This document shows, in pieces, positions 43,232 to 52,396 of a stretch of 64,000 nt of DNA. Positions within the stretch are counted from its first letter, which is position 1; each line of letters starts with the position of its first letter. The position numbers were made by a program, and so were the translations under genes. Source of the stretch: Halorubrum californiense DSM 19288 (GTDB lineage: Archaea; Halobacteriota; Halobacteria; Halobacteriales; Haloferacaceae); assembly GCF_000336875.1 (NCBI RefSeq), contig NZ_AOJK01000025.1, positions 136,850-200,849 of the forward strand. Direction: 5' to 3'. The notes beneath the pieces are model-generated. The model made no database searches. It was not told the origin of the DNA and saw only the letters and a list, made by a program, of their open reading frames with translations.

Positions 43232-44416
43232 TTACGGCGTCAGCCGGTCGACCGAGAGCCACTCCACGTCGGCGTCGACGGGCGCGTCGGCGCCGTCAAC
43301 GGGCACCCCGGCGTCGCTCGGCGCGTCGTTGCCGGGGTGCCCCTCCCCGACCGCCGTCAGCGCGAACACCATCTCCTTGCGGACCCCGCCCGCGAGGCGC
43401 ACGTCGAGCGAGAGTTCGCGGGGCGAGAACTCGTGATCCGGTCCCACCACGCGGACGAGGTGTTCGGAGTGCGGGAGATCCTCGACCGTCTCGACGTCGA
43501 GGTACGTCCGGAAGTCGGCGCCGAACTTGAAGCCGGTCTTCGGCACCGCGTCGGCCGCGCGGAGGTGCTTGTACACCGCGAGCCGTCGGTCGAAGCGCTC
43601 TCCCTCCACGTCGCGGCCGCGGGCGACGACGCGGGCCGCGGCGTCACCGGTCTTCCCGTCCACGTCTCCGACCCCCACCGAAGCCGACAGCGACAGTCTC
43701 CCGTCCGCGGCCAGCGAGGCGGCCTCGACGAGCGAGAGCTGGAGGGCGCCCTCGACGTCGGCTGCCCGTCCGGTGAGCGGGCGCCCGTAGAAGCCGCGCT
43801 CGTACAAGTCCGCGGGAGCGTCCCAGACGACGACGCGGTCGGCGAGGAGGACGCCCGTCAGGTCGGCGGGGGGCTCGTAGTCGGTCGCGCCGTCGATGCG
43901 GCCTCCCTCGGCCGCGAAGTACGTGATGTCGGACTCCTCGTCGACGACCGCGAGGGTGCGCCCGGAGAGTTCCGCGGCCGCGACCGACTCGCGCTCGCCG
44001 ACGACTTGGATCGGATACTTCACGTTGCCCGTGTCGGGCGTCTCGCCGCGCTCGTAGGCGACGAAGTCGACCGCGTCGCTCGGCGCGTCGCTCCCGCCCG
44101 GCCACGGCTCGCGGGCGGGCGAGAGGTAGAAGCCGCGGTCGCGGAGGTCCGAGTAGACGAGGAAGCGCACCGCGAAGCGGTCGGCCGCGGCCGCGCTCGC
44201 GACGAAGAAGCGCTCGAAGCCGACGGGGTCTGAGCCGGATTCGAGTTCGATCCCGGAGAGGTCGCCGCGGAACAGCAGGTGCGCGGCCTCGACCCGCGAG
44301 AGCGCGATCTCGTTGCCGTCGAGCGGCCGCCCGTACCCCCGGGCGTCGTAGAAGCGCTGGCGGGCGTCCCCGCCGACGCGGACCGCGTCGCCCCGCAGGT
44401 GTCCGGTCGGTTGCAT
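43232..44416 (-). CDS. endA: tRNA-splicing endonuclease EndA
   Basis: A 394-residue protein from the ATG at 44416, of the fused two-repeat archaeal type that works as a homodimer. The second repeat carries the catalytic residues: Tyr in FGADFRTYLD, His in LPHSEHLVRV and Lys in GVRKEMVFAL. The first repeat is degenerate. It cuts bulge-helix-bulge introns from tRNAs; the ligase RtcB and its helper archease are encoded at 60-63 kb. A short Gly/Asp-rich tail follows the catalytic domain. Confidence 0.92.
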   Translation of the reverse strand: MQPTGHLRGDAVRVGGDARQRFYDARGYGRPLDGNEIALSRVEAAHLLFRGDLSGIELESGSDPVGFERFFVASAAAADRFAVRFLVYSDLRDRGFYLSPAREPWPGGSDAPSDAVDFVAYERGETPDTGNVKYPIQVVGERESVAAAELSGRTLAVVDEESDITYFAAEGGRIDGATDYEPPADLTGVLLADRVVVWDAPADLYERGFYGRPLTGRAADVEGALQLSLVEAASLAADGRLSLSASVGVGDVDGKTGDAAARVVARGRDVEGERFDRRLAVYKHLRAADAVPKTGFKFGADFRTYLDVETVEDLPHSEHLVRVVGPDHEFSPRELSLDVRLAGGVRKEMVFALTAVGEGHPGNDAPSDAGVPVDGADAPVDADVEWLSVDRLTP

Positions 44417-44910
44417 ACCAGTCACCGCGGCCGGCCGAGGGAAGGGGGTTGCGGTCGGTACTCGCGGGACTGTGGTGGACCGGATCGAGCAGTTGGACGT
44501 TTATCACCGATCGACGGCCCTGCGGTGACCGCCTCCGAAGCCCCAGTCACGAGGGCTCGGTGCGCTCGCTGCGGTCCTCAGTCGCTCGCTTCGCTCGCTC
44601 CTTGCGGTCCTTGCGTCGCGCGCCTTCGCCCTCGTGACTGCCCCTTTGAGTCCCCGCCCCGCTCCGCGACCGCGCCTCATGCCTCCCCAGCCTCGCGGCT
44701 CACACTTCGCGGCTACGCCGCTCGCGTTCGCCGCGTCCCTCGCGCGTGCGACTCGCGCCCTTCGGGCGCTCGCCGGCACGCGCCACCGCAGTTGGCGTAT
44801 ATAAGCAATCACCGCTCCACTCGCGGTCGTTCCGAATCGATATCCACTACCGGAGCCGGATCACGACGGCGCCGGACAAGGATAAAGAGCCGCCGGCGAG
44901 AACGACGGGT
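44417..44910. other. 494-bp divergent gap holding structured repeat copy 1
   Basis: Between endA and the CDC48-type gene. Positions 44520-44791 are the structured repeat. A strong TATA-like GTATATAAG at 44797-44805 follows it directly, about 106 bp before the ATG of the ATPase gene; a second weak box GATAAAG is at 44881-44887. No convincing gene is present. Confidence 0.45.
44520..44791 (+). repeat. Structured non-coding repeat element, copy 1
   Basis: About 272 bp with complementary ends CTGCGGTG (44520-44527) and CACCGCAG (44784-44791). Conserved blocks shared with copies 2 and 3: GAAGCCCCAG, CTCAGTCGCTCGCT, CCCCTTTGAGTCCC and CCTCCCCAGCCTCG. The main stem is perfect over 13 bp: CAGTCACGAGGGC (44544-44556) with GCCCTCGTGACTG (44628-44640). 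A second stem is GCGCGTGC (44742-44749) with GCACGCGC (44776-44783). Triloop hairpins GCGGC-TAC-GCCGC (44709-44721) and GCGCCC-TTC-GGGCGC (44755-44769) lie inside. No reading frame is shared by the copies. Confidence 0.75.
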
Positions 44911-47148
44911 ATGAACGACACCGCAGGGCTCCGGCTCACGGTGCGTGCCGCCGAGAAGCGGGACGCGGGCCGGGGCATTGCCAGGCTCCCCGAGTCGGCC
45001 CGCAAGCGACTCGCCCTCCTCAGCGGCGACACGGTCGAGGTGCGCGGCGAGCGCACCGCCGTGGCGAAGGTGTGGCCGGGCGGTCCCGACGCCCCGGACG
45101 GCTCCGTCCTCATCGACGCCGACACCCGCGCGAACGCCGGCGTGAAGGTCGGCGACACCGTCACGATCGCCGCCGTCGACGTCTCCGACGCCGACCGCGT
45201 CACGCTGGCCGCGCCCGGGCGCCTCGCCGAGGTGGACGTGAGCCGCGAGGTCGTCGAGCGCGCGCTCTCCCGCGAACTCCGCGACCGCCCCGTCAGCGAA
45301 GGGGAGGCCGTCCACGTCGAACGGCTGGGCGGGCTCCGCTTCGTCGTCGCTCGGACGGCGCCGTCGGGGACCGTCCGGATCACGGCGTCGACCGACGTGT
45401 CCGTCGAGTACGAGGGCGACGTCGGGGCCGCGAGCGACCGCGCCGACGCGTCGGCGACCGCGGACGCCGACCGGCCCGCGACCGACCCCGACTCGGGAAC
45501 CGACCTGCCGGGCGACGACGCCCGTCCGAAGGGCGACTCCCCGCCCGCCGAACACACCGCGGGCGCGACCTACGAGGACATCGGCGGGCTCGACGAGGAG
45601 TTGGAGCTGGTCCGGGAGACGATCGAGCTCCCGCTCTCCGAGCCGGAGGTGTTCACCCGGCTCGGCATCGACCCGCCGAAGGGGGTCCTCCTCCACGGCC
45701 CGCCGGGGACCGGGAAGACGCTCATCGCCCGCGCCGTCGCCAACGAGGTCGACGCGACGTTCATCACCGTCGACGGCCCGGAGATCATGTCGAAGTACAA
45801 GGGGGAGTCGGAGGAGCGCCTCCGGGAGGTGTTCGAGCGCGCGAGCGAGGACGCACCGGCGATCGTCTTCTTCGACGAGATCGACTCGATCGCGGGCAAG
45901 CGCGACGACGGCGGCGACGTGGAGAACCGCGTCGTCGGCCAGCTGCTCTCGCTGATGGACGGCCTCGACGCCCGCGGCGACGTGATCGTCATCGGGGCGA
46001 CGAACCGCGTCGACACCATCGACCCCGCCCTCCGACGCGGCGGCCGCTTCGACCGCGAGATCGAGATCGGCGTCCCCGGCGAGGCGGGGCGCCGGCAGAT
46101 CCTCGACGTGCACACGCGCCGGATGCCGCTCGCGGACGACGTGGACCTCGACCGGATCGCGAGCCGGACGCACGGGTTCGTCGGCGCCGACATCGAGGGG
46201 CTCGCGCAGGAGGCGGCGATGACCGCCCTCCGGCGCGCCCGCGAGTCGGATTCGAGGGCGCTGAAGGACGTGACCGTGGCCAAGGCGGACTTCGAGGCCG
46301 CCCACGCTAACGTCGAGCCGAGCGCGATGCGCGAGTACGTCGCCGAGCAGCCGACGACCGACTTCGCCGACGTCGGCGGCCTCGACGACGCGAAGGAGGA
46401 GCTCGAACGCGCCGTGACGTGGCCGCTGTCGTACGGCCCCCTCTTCGACGCGGCGGGCGCCGACCCGCCGACCGGGGTCCTGCTGTACGGGCCGCCCGGG
46501 ACCGGGAAGACGCTGCTCGCGCGCGCCATCGCCGGCGAGAGCGGCGTCAACTACATTCAGGTCGCGGGGCCGGAGCTGCTCGACCGGTACGTCGGCGAGT
46601 CGGAGAAGGCGGTCCGCGAGCTGTTCGACCGCGCCCGGCAGGCGGCGCCCGCGATCATCTTCTTCGACGAGATCGACGCGGTCGCGACCGACCGCGACGC
46701 GGCCGGCGGCGACGGCTCCGGCGTGAGCGAGCGCGTCGTCTCCCAGCTGCTGACCGAACTCGACCGCGCCAGCGACAACCCGAATCTCGTCGTCCTCGCG
46801 GCGACCAACCGGCGCGACGCGCTCGACCCGGCGCTGCTCCGTCCCGGCCGCTTGGAGACGCACGTCGAGGTGCCGGAGCCCGACCGCGAAGCGCGTCGGA
46901 AGATCTTGGAGGTCCACACGCGCGAGAAACCCCTGACCGACGGCGTCGACCTGAATCGGATCGCCGACGAGACGGAGGGGTACTCCGGCGCGGAGATCGC
47001 CTCGCTGACGCGGGCGGCCGCGATGCGCGCCATCGAGCGCGTCGCCGACGAACACGGCGAGGCCGCCAACGACCACGCCGACGACGTCGGCGTCACCGGC
47101 GATGACTTCGACGCGGCGCTCGAATCCGTCCGGCCTGAGACCGCTTAG
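44911..47148 (+). CDS. CDC48/VAT-type double AAA+ ATPase
   Basis: A 745-residue protein from the ATG at 44911. The N-domain ([20 protein letters not shown]) is a double-psi barrel as in VAT/CDC48. A low-complexity linker precedes the first AAA domain ([28 protein letters not shown]) and the second ([28 protein letters not shown]). It unfolds proteins, probably handing them to the proteasome. Its stop overlaps the convergent NikR-like gene by 4 nt. Haloarchaea have several CDC48 paralogues. Confidence 0.93.
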   Translation: MNDTAGLRLTVRAAEKRDAGRGIARLPESARKRLALLSGDTVEVRGERTAVAKVWPGGPDAPDGSVLIDADTRANAGVKVGDTVTIAAVDVSDADRVTLAAPGRLAEVDVSREVVERALSRELRDRPVSEGEAVHVERLGGLRFVVARTAPSGTVRITASTDVSVEYEGDVGAASDRADASATADADRPATDPDSGTDLPGDDARPKGDSPPAEHTAGATYEDIGGLDEELELVRETIELPLSEPEVFTRLGIDPPKGVLLHGPPGTGKTLIARAVANEVDATFITVDGPEIMSKYKGESEERLREVFERASEDAPAIVFFDEIDSIAGKRDDGGDVENRVVGQLLSLMDGLDARGDVIVIGATNRVDTIDPALRRGGRFDREIEIGVPGEAGRRQILDVHTRRMPLADDVDLDRIASRTHGFVGADIEGLAQEAAMTALRRARESDSRALKDVTVAKADFEAAHANVEPSAMREYVAEQPTTDFADVGGLDDAKEELERAVTWPLSYGPLFDAAGADPPTGVLLYGPPGTGKTLLARAIAGESGVNYIQVAGPELLDRYVGESEKAVRELFDRARQAAPAIIFFDEIDAVATDRDAAGGDGSGVSERVVSQLLTELDRASDNPNLVVLAATNRRDALDPALLRPGRLETHVEVPEPDREARRKILEVHTREKPLTDGVDLNRIADETEGYSGAEIASLTRAAAMRAIERVADEHGEAANDHADDVGVTGDDFDAALESVRPETA

Positions 47149-47627
47149 TCGTCCTCGTTCGCTTCTACCGGCGCGCCATCGTCCGCCTCGTCGTCGGACT
47201 CGCCGCCCCCGTGGCCGTCGCCGAGCGCGCCGGCGCCGAACTCGTCGACCGGCGTGACGCTGTAATCGACCGTGAGCGTGTCTTTCGTCGCCCGGACCTT
47301 CCCCACGAACGTCGATATCTCTTCGAGGCCGCCCTCCAACACGAACAGTTCCATACAGTACTGTGAGCCGACGTGGCTGTGGAAGTTCGAGGCGACGATC
47401 CCCTCCTGCTCGTGTCGCAGCCGCATCATCCGCTCCTCGACGCTCGTCGTCTCGTAGTTGAAGAGGACGGTCACCACGGCCATCAGCGCGCGGTCCTCCA
47501 GTTTGGCGTCCTCGAACTCGCCGAGGAGGTTCCGGGAAGCCTCCCGGACGACCTCGCTGCGGCCGGTGTACCCGCGTTCGTCCGCGAACTGGTCGATCCG
47601 ATCAAGTAGCTCCTCCGGCATTGACAC
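47145..47627 (-). CDS. NikR-like ribbon-helix-helix metal regulator
   Basis: About 160 residues from a GTG at 47627; an ATG at 47621 is also in frame. A short RHH domain ([33 protein letters not shown]) is followed by an ACT-like domain with all NikR-type ligands: His in LRHEQEG, His-x-His in FHSHVGSQ and Cys in YCMELF. An acidic Asp/Glu/Gly tail ends it. The codons just upstream (ITVVSVS) look like the missing first strand of the RHH domain, so the real start may be non-standard. It differs from the NikR at 24990 and may sense another metal. Confidence 0.8.
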   Translation of the reverse strand: MSMPEELLDRIDQFADERGYTGRSEVVREASRNLLGEFEDAKLEDRALMAVVTVLFNYETTSVEERMMRLRHEQEGIVASNFHSHVGSQYCMELFVLEGGLEEISTFVGKVRATKDTLTVDYSVTPVDEFGAGALGDGHGGGESDDEADDGAPVEANEDD

Positions 47628-47666
47628 GCTGACGACGGTTATATGTTAACTCAGTCCGAGAAGTTG

Positions 47667-48053
47667 TTAATCTTTGAGATCCGTGCGGTCGCGTTCCGCT
47701 TTGTGCGCTGACTCGTCGCCGCTCTGGACCACGTCAATCCTCTCGCGCCCGTCACCGCCCTCGTCGCCTTCGTCACCGCTCTCGATCCGCTCGCCGAGCC
47801 ACGCGTAGTGGTCGAGCAGCGCCGTTTCGCCCGCCTCGGTGAGCGCGTACACGTCGGCGATGCCCTCGGTCCGGCGGTCGAGGTAGCCGGACTCGACGAG
47901 CGCGGAGAGGGTGCCGTAGAAGGAGCCGGGGTCGATCCGCTCGTCGTAGTGTGATTCGAGTCGGCTCTTCGCCGACTGCGCGCGCAGCTCGCCGTGCTCG
48001 TACAGCAGCGCGCAGAGGTCGCGGCGCCGACCGCTGTGGAACCACTTCGTCAT
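47667..48053 (-). CDS. PadR-family transcription regulator
   Basis: A 128-residue protein with a PadR winged helix (MTKWFHSGRRRDLCALLYEHG, GSFYGTLSALVESGYLDRR, DVYALTEAGETALLDHYAW), and an acidic tail. PadR repressors usually respond to small molecules. Target unknown; it lies between the NikR-like gene and a HAD phosphatase gene on the same strand. Confidence 0.85.
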   Translation of the reverse strand: MTKWFHSGRRRDLCALLYEHGELRAQSAKSRLESHYDERIDPGSFYGTLSALVESGYLDRRTEGIADVYALTEAGETALLDHYAWLGERIESGDEGDEGGDGRERIDVVQSGDESAHKAERDRTDLKD

Positions 48054-48087
48054 GGATAGCGAGTCGCCGCGAGAGGGGATAAATCGC

Positions 48088-48741
48088 TCACGACGCGTCG
48101 ACCAGCTCGTCGAGGCGAGTCACGCGCCGGTCGCCGAGGACGCACCGCCCGCGCTCGTCGTGGCCGACGCGCTCGACGTGGACCGCGTCGAGGCCGGCGT
48201 TCCACGCGGCCGCCACGTCGCTCTCGCCGTCGCCGACGTAGTAGCCGCGGCCGCGGTCCGGGTCGACGCCGAGTTCGCCCATCGCGGCCTCGATCGGGTC
48301 CGGTTCCGGCTTCCACCCCGTCTCGTCGGTGCAGCAGACGACCGCGTCGAACCGATCTCCGATGTCGACGTGGTCGAGGACCGGCTCCGCGAGGAACTCC
48401 TGACAGTGGGTGACGAGTCCGGTCGGCCCGCCGACCTCGCTCACGTGGTCGAGCAGGCGCGCGGCGTCCTCGTGGAGGTACGTCGCCTCCGCGCGAGCCA
48501 CGGGGTCCTCGACCGCGTGGAACGTCGGCCAGAACGCGTCGGGATCGACGCCGATCCCGCGCAGCGTCTCGGCTCGCGAGCCGCCGAGCCCGTGCCAGAG
48601 GACCCGTGCCTCCCGGTCCGAAAACTCGCGACCCAGTCTGTCGCCGACGCGGTCGAACACCGTCCGGGTGTACTCCCACTCGGCGTCGACGAGCGTCCCG
48701 TCGAGGTCGAACAGGTGGAAATCGTAGTCGGCGACGGCCAT
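48088..48741 (-). CDS. HAD-superfamily phosphatase (phosphoglycolate phosphatase-like)
   Basis: A 217-residue protein from the ATG at 48741. HAD motif I is FDLDGTLVD, motif II GLVTHCQEF, the Lys is in GWKPEPDP and motif IV is YYVGDGESDVAAAW. The cap domain is of the small helical type. It resembles phosphoglycolate phosphatase/beta-phosphoglucomutase-like enzymes; the substrate is not certain. Confidence 0.88.
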   Translation of the reverse strand: MAVADYDFHLFDLDGTLVDAEWEYTRTVFDRVGDRLGREFSDREARVLWHGLGGSRAETLRGIGVDPDAFWPTFHAVEDPVARAEATYLHEDAARLLDHVSEVGGPTGLVTHCQEFLAEPVLDHVDIGDRFDAVVCCTDETGWKPEPDPIEAAMGELGVDPDRGRGYYVGDGESDVAAAWNAGLDAVHVERVGHDERGRCVLGDRRVTRLDELVDAS

Positions 48742-48843
48742 GGATCCACCTCTACGCCGGTGGCCGACAAGTGCGTTGTGGGTCCGCGGGACCGCGACCC
48801 ACACCGGCGGGAGCCGCCCGCTCGCCCGACGCCGCGCCCTCGT

Positions 48844-49227
48844 TCAGTCACGCACGTGGACCGACGAGCCGAGGTACTTGCGGAGGACCTCGTCGACCGA
48901 GTCGGCGTTGAACGGACCGAGGTCCGCGGCGATCGCGTCCGTCAGCGCGCCGCGGTAGGCCTCGTCGGTGCGGAGCTCCCGGAAGTCGACGGCGGCGACT
49001 TCGACGCCCGGGGCGTCCGCGATCCCCAACCGCCCCGCAGCCAGTCGACGGAACGACGGCTCGTCGCCGATCTCGCCGCGCCACAGCCGGTCGCGGAAAA
49101 AGAGCCAGCCGTCGGTTCCGGGCTCGCTCGCGGGGAGTTCGACCGTCACCTCGAAGCGGTCGGGGTCGACGGCGGCGTCCGGGGGGTCGAACCGGACCGC
49201 GACGCGGCAGACGTAAGCGGCCTCCAT
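48844..49227 (-). CDS. LWR-salt family protein
   Basis: A 127-residue protein from the ATG at 49227. It contains the family hallmark FFRDRLWRGEIGDEPSFRR and a ligand-rich C-terminus (LGPFNADSVDEVLRKYLGSS). LWR-salt proteins are small haloarchaeal proteins of unknown role, often near uppS as here (divergent, 61 bp apart). Confidence 0.85.
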   Translation of the reverse strand: MEAAYVCRVAVRFDPPDAAVDPDRFEVTVELPASEPGTDGWLFFRDRLWRGEIGDEPSFRRLAAGRLGIADAPGVEVAAVDFRELRTDEAYRGALTDAIAADLGPFNADSVDEVLRKYLGSSVHVRD

Positions 49228-49288
49228 GGGTCGCCCCTCGACGGATCGATCCATAAAGGTATACCGCTCGGGGGCGTGGTCTCGGCCC

Positions 49289-50284
49289 ATGTGGCAGCGA
49301 CTCCGCGGTCTCGCCGGACGCGCGTACCGGCGACACCTCCGCCGCGAGATAGACGACGTTCCCGACCACGTCGCGGTCATCCAAGACGGGAACCGGCGGT
49401 ACGCCCGCAAACGCGGCGACGACGCGCCCGAAGGGCACCGCGCCGGCGCGGACACCACCGAACAGGTCCTCGACTGGTGCGCCGACCTCGGCGTCTCGGA
49501 GCTCACCCTCTACGCCTTCTCCACCGAGAACTTCGAGCGCCCGGACGAGGAGCTGGAGCCGCTCTTCGACCTGCTGGAACACAAGCTCCGCGAGTTCGCC
49601 GACGCCGACCGGGTTCACGAGCAGGGCGTCCGCGTCCGGGCCATCGGCGACGTGCCCCGACTCCCGCCGCGCGTCCGCGACGCGGTCGACTACGCCGAGC
49701 GACGCACCGCCGGGAACGACCGCTTTACGCTCAACGTCGCGCTGGCGTACGGCGGCCGAACCGAACTACTGGACGCCGCGCGAGCCATCGCCCGCGACGT
49801 GGACGCGGGCGAGATGGCCCCCGAGGACGTCGACGTCGAGGCGGTCGAGTCCCGGCTGTACGACCGGCCGATCCGCGACGTCGACCTGATCGTCCGCACC
49901 GGCGGCGACGAGCGGACCTCGAACTTCCTCCCGTGGCACGCGAACGGCAACGAGGCCGCGGTCTACTTCTGTGCGCCGTACTGGCCGGAGTTCTCCGAGG
50001 CCGACTTCCTGCGCGCGATCCGCACCTACGAGTCCCGCGAGGCGTCGTGGCAGCGCGCCCGGGCGGAGCGGGCCGCCGCGCTGGTGCGCGCACTCGCCGA
50101 GGTGGAGTTCGAGGAGGCGCGCGCCGCGGCCGCCCGGCTCCGCGAGCGCGTCCCGCGGCTCGACCGCGGCGACCTCTCCGCCGACGCGCTCGGCATCGCG
50201 GAAGGCGACGCGGTCGGGTCAGATGACGGCGACTCAACCGGTCGGACGGGTGACAACGCGCCCGAGTCGTCTGGCGCCGACTAA
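49289..50284 (+). CDS. uppS: Polyprenyl diphosphate synthase (UppS-like)
   Basis: A 331-residue cis-prenyltransferase from the ATG at 49289. Key motifs: AVIQDGNRRYARKRG (catalytic Asp), TLYAFSTENFERP, and LIVRTGGDERTSNFLPWH. It makes the long polyprenyl phosphate that carries sugars for N-glycosylation. The last 40 residues are an acidic extension. Its end overlaps the convergent DUF2891 gene by 4 nt. Confidence 0.93.
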   Translation: MWQRLRGLAGRAYRRHLRREIDDVPDHVAVIQDGNRRYARKRGDDAPEGHRAGADTTEQVLDWCADLGVSELTLYAFSTENFERPDEELEPLFDLLEHKLREFADADRVHEQGVRVRAIGDVPRLPPRVRDAVDYAERRTAGNDRFTLNVALAYGGRTELLDAARAIARDVDAGEMAPEDVDVEAVESRLYDRPIRDVDLIVRTGGDERTSNFLPWHANGNEAAVYFCAPYWPEFSEADFLRAIRTYESREASWQRARAERAAALVRALAEVEFEEARAAAARLRERVPRLDRGDLSADALGIAEGDAVGSDDGDSTGRTGDNAPESSGAD

Positions 50285-51381
50285 GCCGCGTCCGGGGCGA
50301 TACCGCCCTCGTTCCGCGTCAGCAGGTACAGCGCGAACGAGGAGAGCCAGTGCGAGCCCGCGTAGTCGTCGGTGAGCACGTCCGCTGCCCCCGCCTCCGC
50401 GTGGCGGCGCGCGGCGTCGTCGAGGGGTTCTCGGAGCCGCTCCGCGACCGGGCCATCTCGTCCGTTCAGCGCGTCGGCCAGTCCGGCGAGACACCACGCG
50501 CGGGAGACGTTGAGGCCGATCAGGTGTATCGCGGCGCCGTCGCCCTCGTCGGGTTCCACGTCGACGGGCGACAGCAGCGCGTCGTGCGGCGGCGCGGTCA
50601 GGTCCGGGAGGAAGCCGTCGAGCCACGCCGCGAACGGGTCGGGGTCGAGGACACGGCGCACGAGGTCGGCCTCGGTGAGGGCCGGTGAGACGAAGTCCCA
50701 GCCGACCGGCTCCGCGCCGACGACCGCCGCGGTGTCGTCCGCGTAGAGTCGGCGCGCGGTCGCCTCCGTCTCCCGTTCGAGGTCGGGGTCGCCGACGACC
50801 CGCGCGTAGTCGAGGACGCCGGCGAGCGCGAGCGCGGTGTTGCCGTGCGTGCCGACGCGGTGCGGGCGGTCGATTTCGAGGAACGACTCCCGCGTGCCGC
50901 TGCGGACCCGCTCTTCGAGCGGGCGGAGCGCCTCGCGCCACGCGTCGGCGCGCGGGTCGTTCCAGAGGTGTAGTTCGGCGACGAGCCGGAGCAGCCACGA
51001 CCACCCGTACGGCTCCTCGAACCCGGGGTTCTCGTCGAGGTACGCGACCTCGCGAGCGACGTTCTCGGGCGTCAGCCGCTCGTCGATGCCGGCCGCGATT
51101 TCGTCCTCGTTCGGGTGGTCCGGTACGAGCCGCAGCGCGCGCACGAGCGCCCAGTGGCTGTGGACCGCCGAATGCCAGTCGAAGCAGCCGTAGAAGACGG
51201 GGTGGTCCTCGGCGGGGCGCGGCGGGGCTTCGGGGCCCTCGACCGTCCCCTGATAGTGCGGGTACTCGGTCTCGACACCGTCGAGCGGGTGGGCGGCGAG
51301 CGCCGTCGCGACGGCGTCGTCGAGCGCGTCCGCCCGGCCGGCCCGGAGCGCGTCCGGCGACAGCTCCTCGAATGCGTTCAT
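50281..51381 (-). CDS. DUF2891 protein
   Basis: A 366-residue protein with the DUF2891 landmarks FYGCFDWHSAVHSHW near the N-terminus, RVGTHGNTALAL in the middle and GSHWLSSFALYLL at the end. The fold is predicted to be an alpha/alpha barrel as in some glycoside-processing enzymes; activity unknown. Confidence 0.88.
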   Translation of the reverse strand: MNAFEELSPDALRAGRADALDDAVATALAAHPLDGVETEYPHYQGTVEGPEAPPRPAEDHPVFYGCFDWHSAVHSHWALVRALRLVPDHPNEDEIAAGIDERLTPENVAREVAYLDENPGFEEPYGWSWLLRLVAELHLWNDPRADAWREALRPLEERVRSGTRESFLEIDRPHRVGTHGNTALALAGVLDYARVVGDPDLERETEATARRLYADDTAAVVGAEPVGWDFVSPALTEADLVRRVLDPDPFAAWLDGFLPDLTAPPHDALLSPVDVEPDEGDGAAIHLIGLNVSRAWCLAGLADALNGRDGPVAERLREPLDDAARRHAEAGAADVLTDDYAGSHWLSSFALYLLTRNEGGIAPDAA

Positions 51382-51498
51382 GTCGGACGGTCTGTGGGGC
51401 GCCTGTTCAATCGGTCGGTGGCGTGCGAATCACCCCCGCGTGGGCACGCCTTCCGCAGAAAGGTGGAAAGCGATCAGGCGAAAGCGGCGAGGAATCGG

Positions 51499-51957
51499 TC
51501 AGGCCGGGTTCTTCCGCGTCAGGTCGCTGCCGCAGATCGGGCACCGCTCTTTGTTCTCGTCGAACGTGCGGTTACAGCCGACGCACTGGAACCGCCACTC
51601 CCGCTCCTCCGAGATGCCGTCGCGGGCGATGGCCTCGACCGGGAGGTCGAGCCGCTCGGCGACGTTCTGCATCGCGTAGTCGTCGGTGACGAGCGTTCCG
51701 TGAAGCTCCAGCGCGGTCGCGATCAGCCGGATGTCGGTGTCGGACAGCTCCGCGGCGTCGCCAGACCCCTTCGCGGCGCGGCGAACGCGATCCACCGCCT
51801 CCGGCGCCGGGACGTGGACGGTCATCCCGGAGCCCTCCATCGCGTCGAAGCGGAGGGCGACCTCCCCGGTCAGCTCCTCGTGGACCGCCGGGATGGAGAC
51901 CACGTCCTCGTCGGTCGTGTACTCGTGGATGAACGCGGACGAGTCGAGGACTTGCAT
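51499..51957 (-). CDS. nob1: Nob1-type rRNA-maturation endonuclease
   Basis: A 152-residue protein with a PIN domain (VLDSSAFIHEY, LSDTDIRLIATALE, LVTDDYAMQNVA giving the acidic residues) and a C-terminal zinc ribbon (CVGCNRTF, CPICGSDL). Nob1 makes the 3' end of 16S rRNA. Its ATG shares one base with the stop of the PRC-barrel gene (TGATG), a pairing seen in other haloarchaea. Confidence 0.93.
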   Translation of the reverse strand: MQVLDSSAFIHEYTTDEDVVSIPAVHEELTGEVALRFDAMEGSGMTVHVPAPEAVDRVRRAAKGSGDAAELSDTDIRLIATALELHGTLVTDDYAMQNVAERLDLPVEAIARDGISEEREWRFQCVGCNRTFDENKERCPICGSDLTRKNPA

Positions 51958-52202
51958 CAGCGGGCGACGACGATGTAGTCTTTCACCGCCTGGACCTTCG
52001 CGACCGGGACGCGGAGCCGCCCCATCTCGTCGACGCCGAAGTCGACGCGTTCGGGGCTGAGCTGCTCGTGCGGGCTGACGAGGAGGTGGTTCAGCTCCCC
52101 GGACTGGAGGTTCATCGTGATGTTGTACAGGTCCCCGAGCTCCGTGCCGTCGGAACTCATCACCGCCTTGCCGGACAGGTTCTCCGCGAGGATGTCGACC
52201 AT
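51957..52202 (-). CDS. PRC-barrel protein
   Basis: An 81-residue protein from the ATG at 52202 with a PRC-barrel pattern: LSGKAVMSSDGTELGDLYNI, LLVSPHEQLSPERVDFGVDE, RVPVAKVQAVKDYIVV. Small archaeal PRC-barrel proteins are linked to RNA processing (RimM-like) and, in haloarchaea, to cell-division protein CdpB. Coupled to nob1. Confidence 0.85.
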   Translation of the reverse strand: MVDILAENLSGKAVMSSDGTELGDLYNITMNLQSGELNHLLVSPHEQLSPERVDFGVDEMGRLRVPVAKVQAVKDYIVVAR

Positions 52203-52396
52203 ACCTCCACGGTCCCGGGCGACGGTCTTAAACGCCACGGGGCGTCGGACGGGCGACGGACGCGGGCGCGCTCGCCGCCGGACGCGCGACGGTCAGGACG
52301 CGTCGGCTCCGCCGCCGCGGTTCGTCGCGGCATTTTGAAAGGCTTAACTGACGCCCGGGCGGAACGAACGGTATAACCTTCTCGGGGCGATCACAT

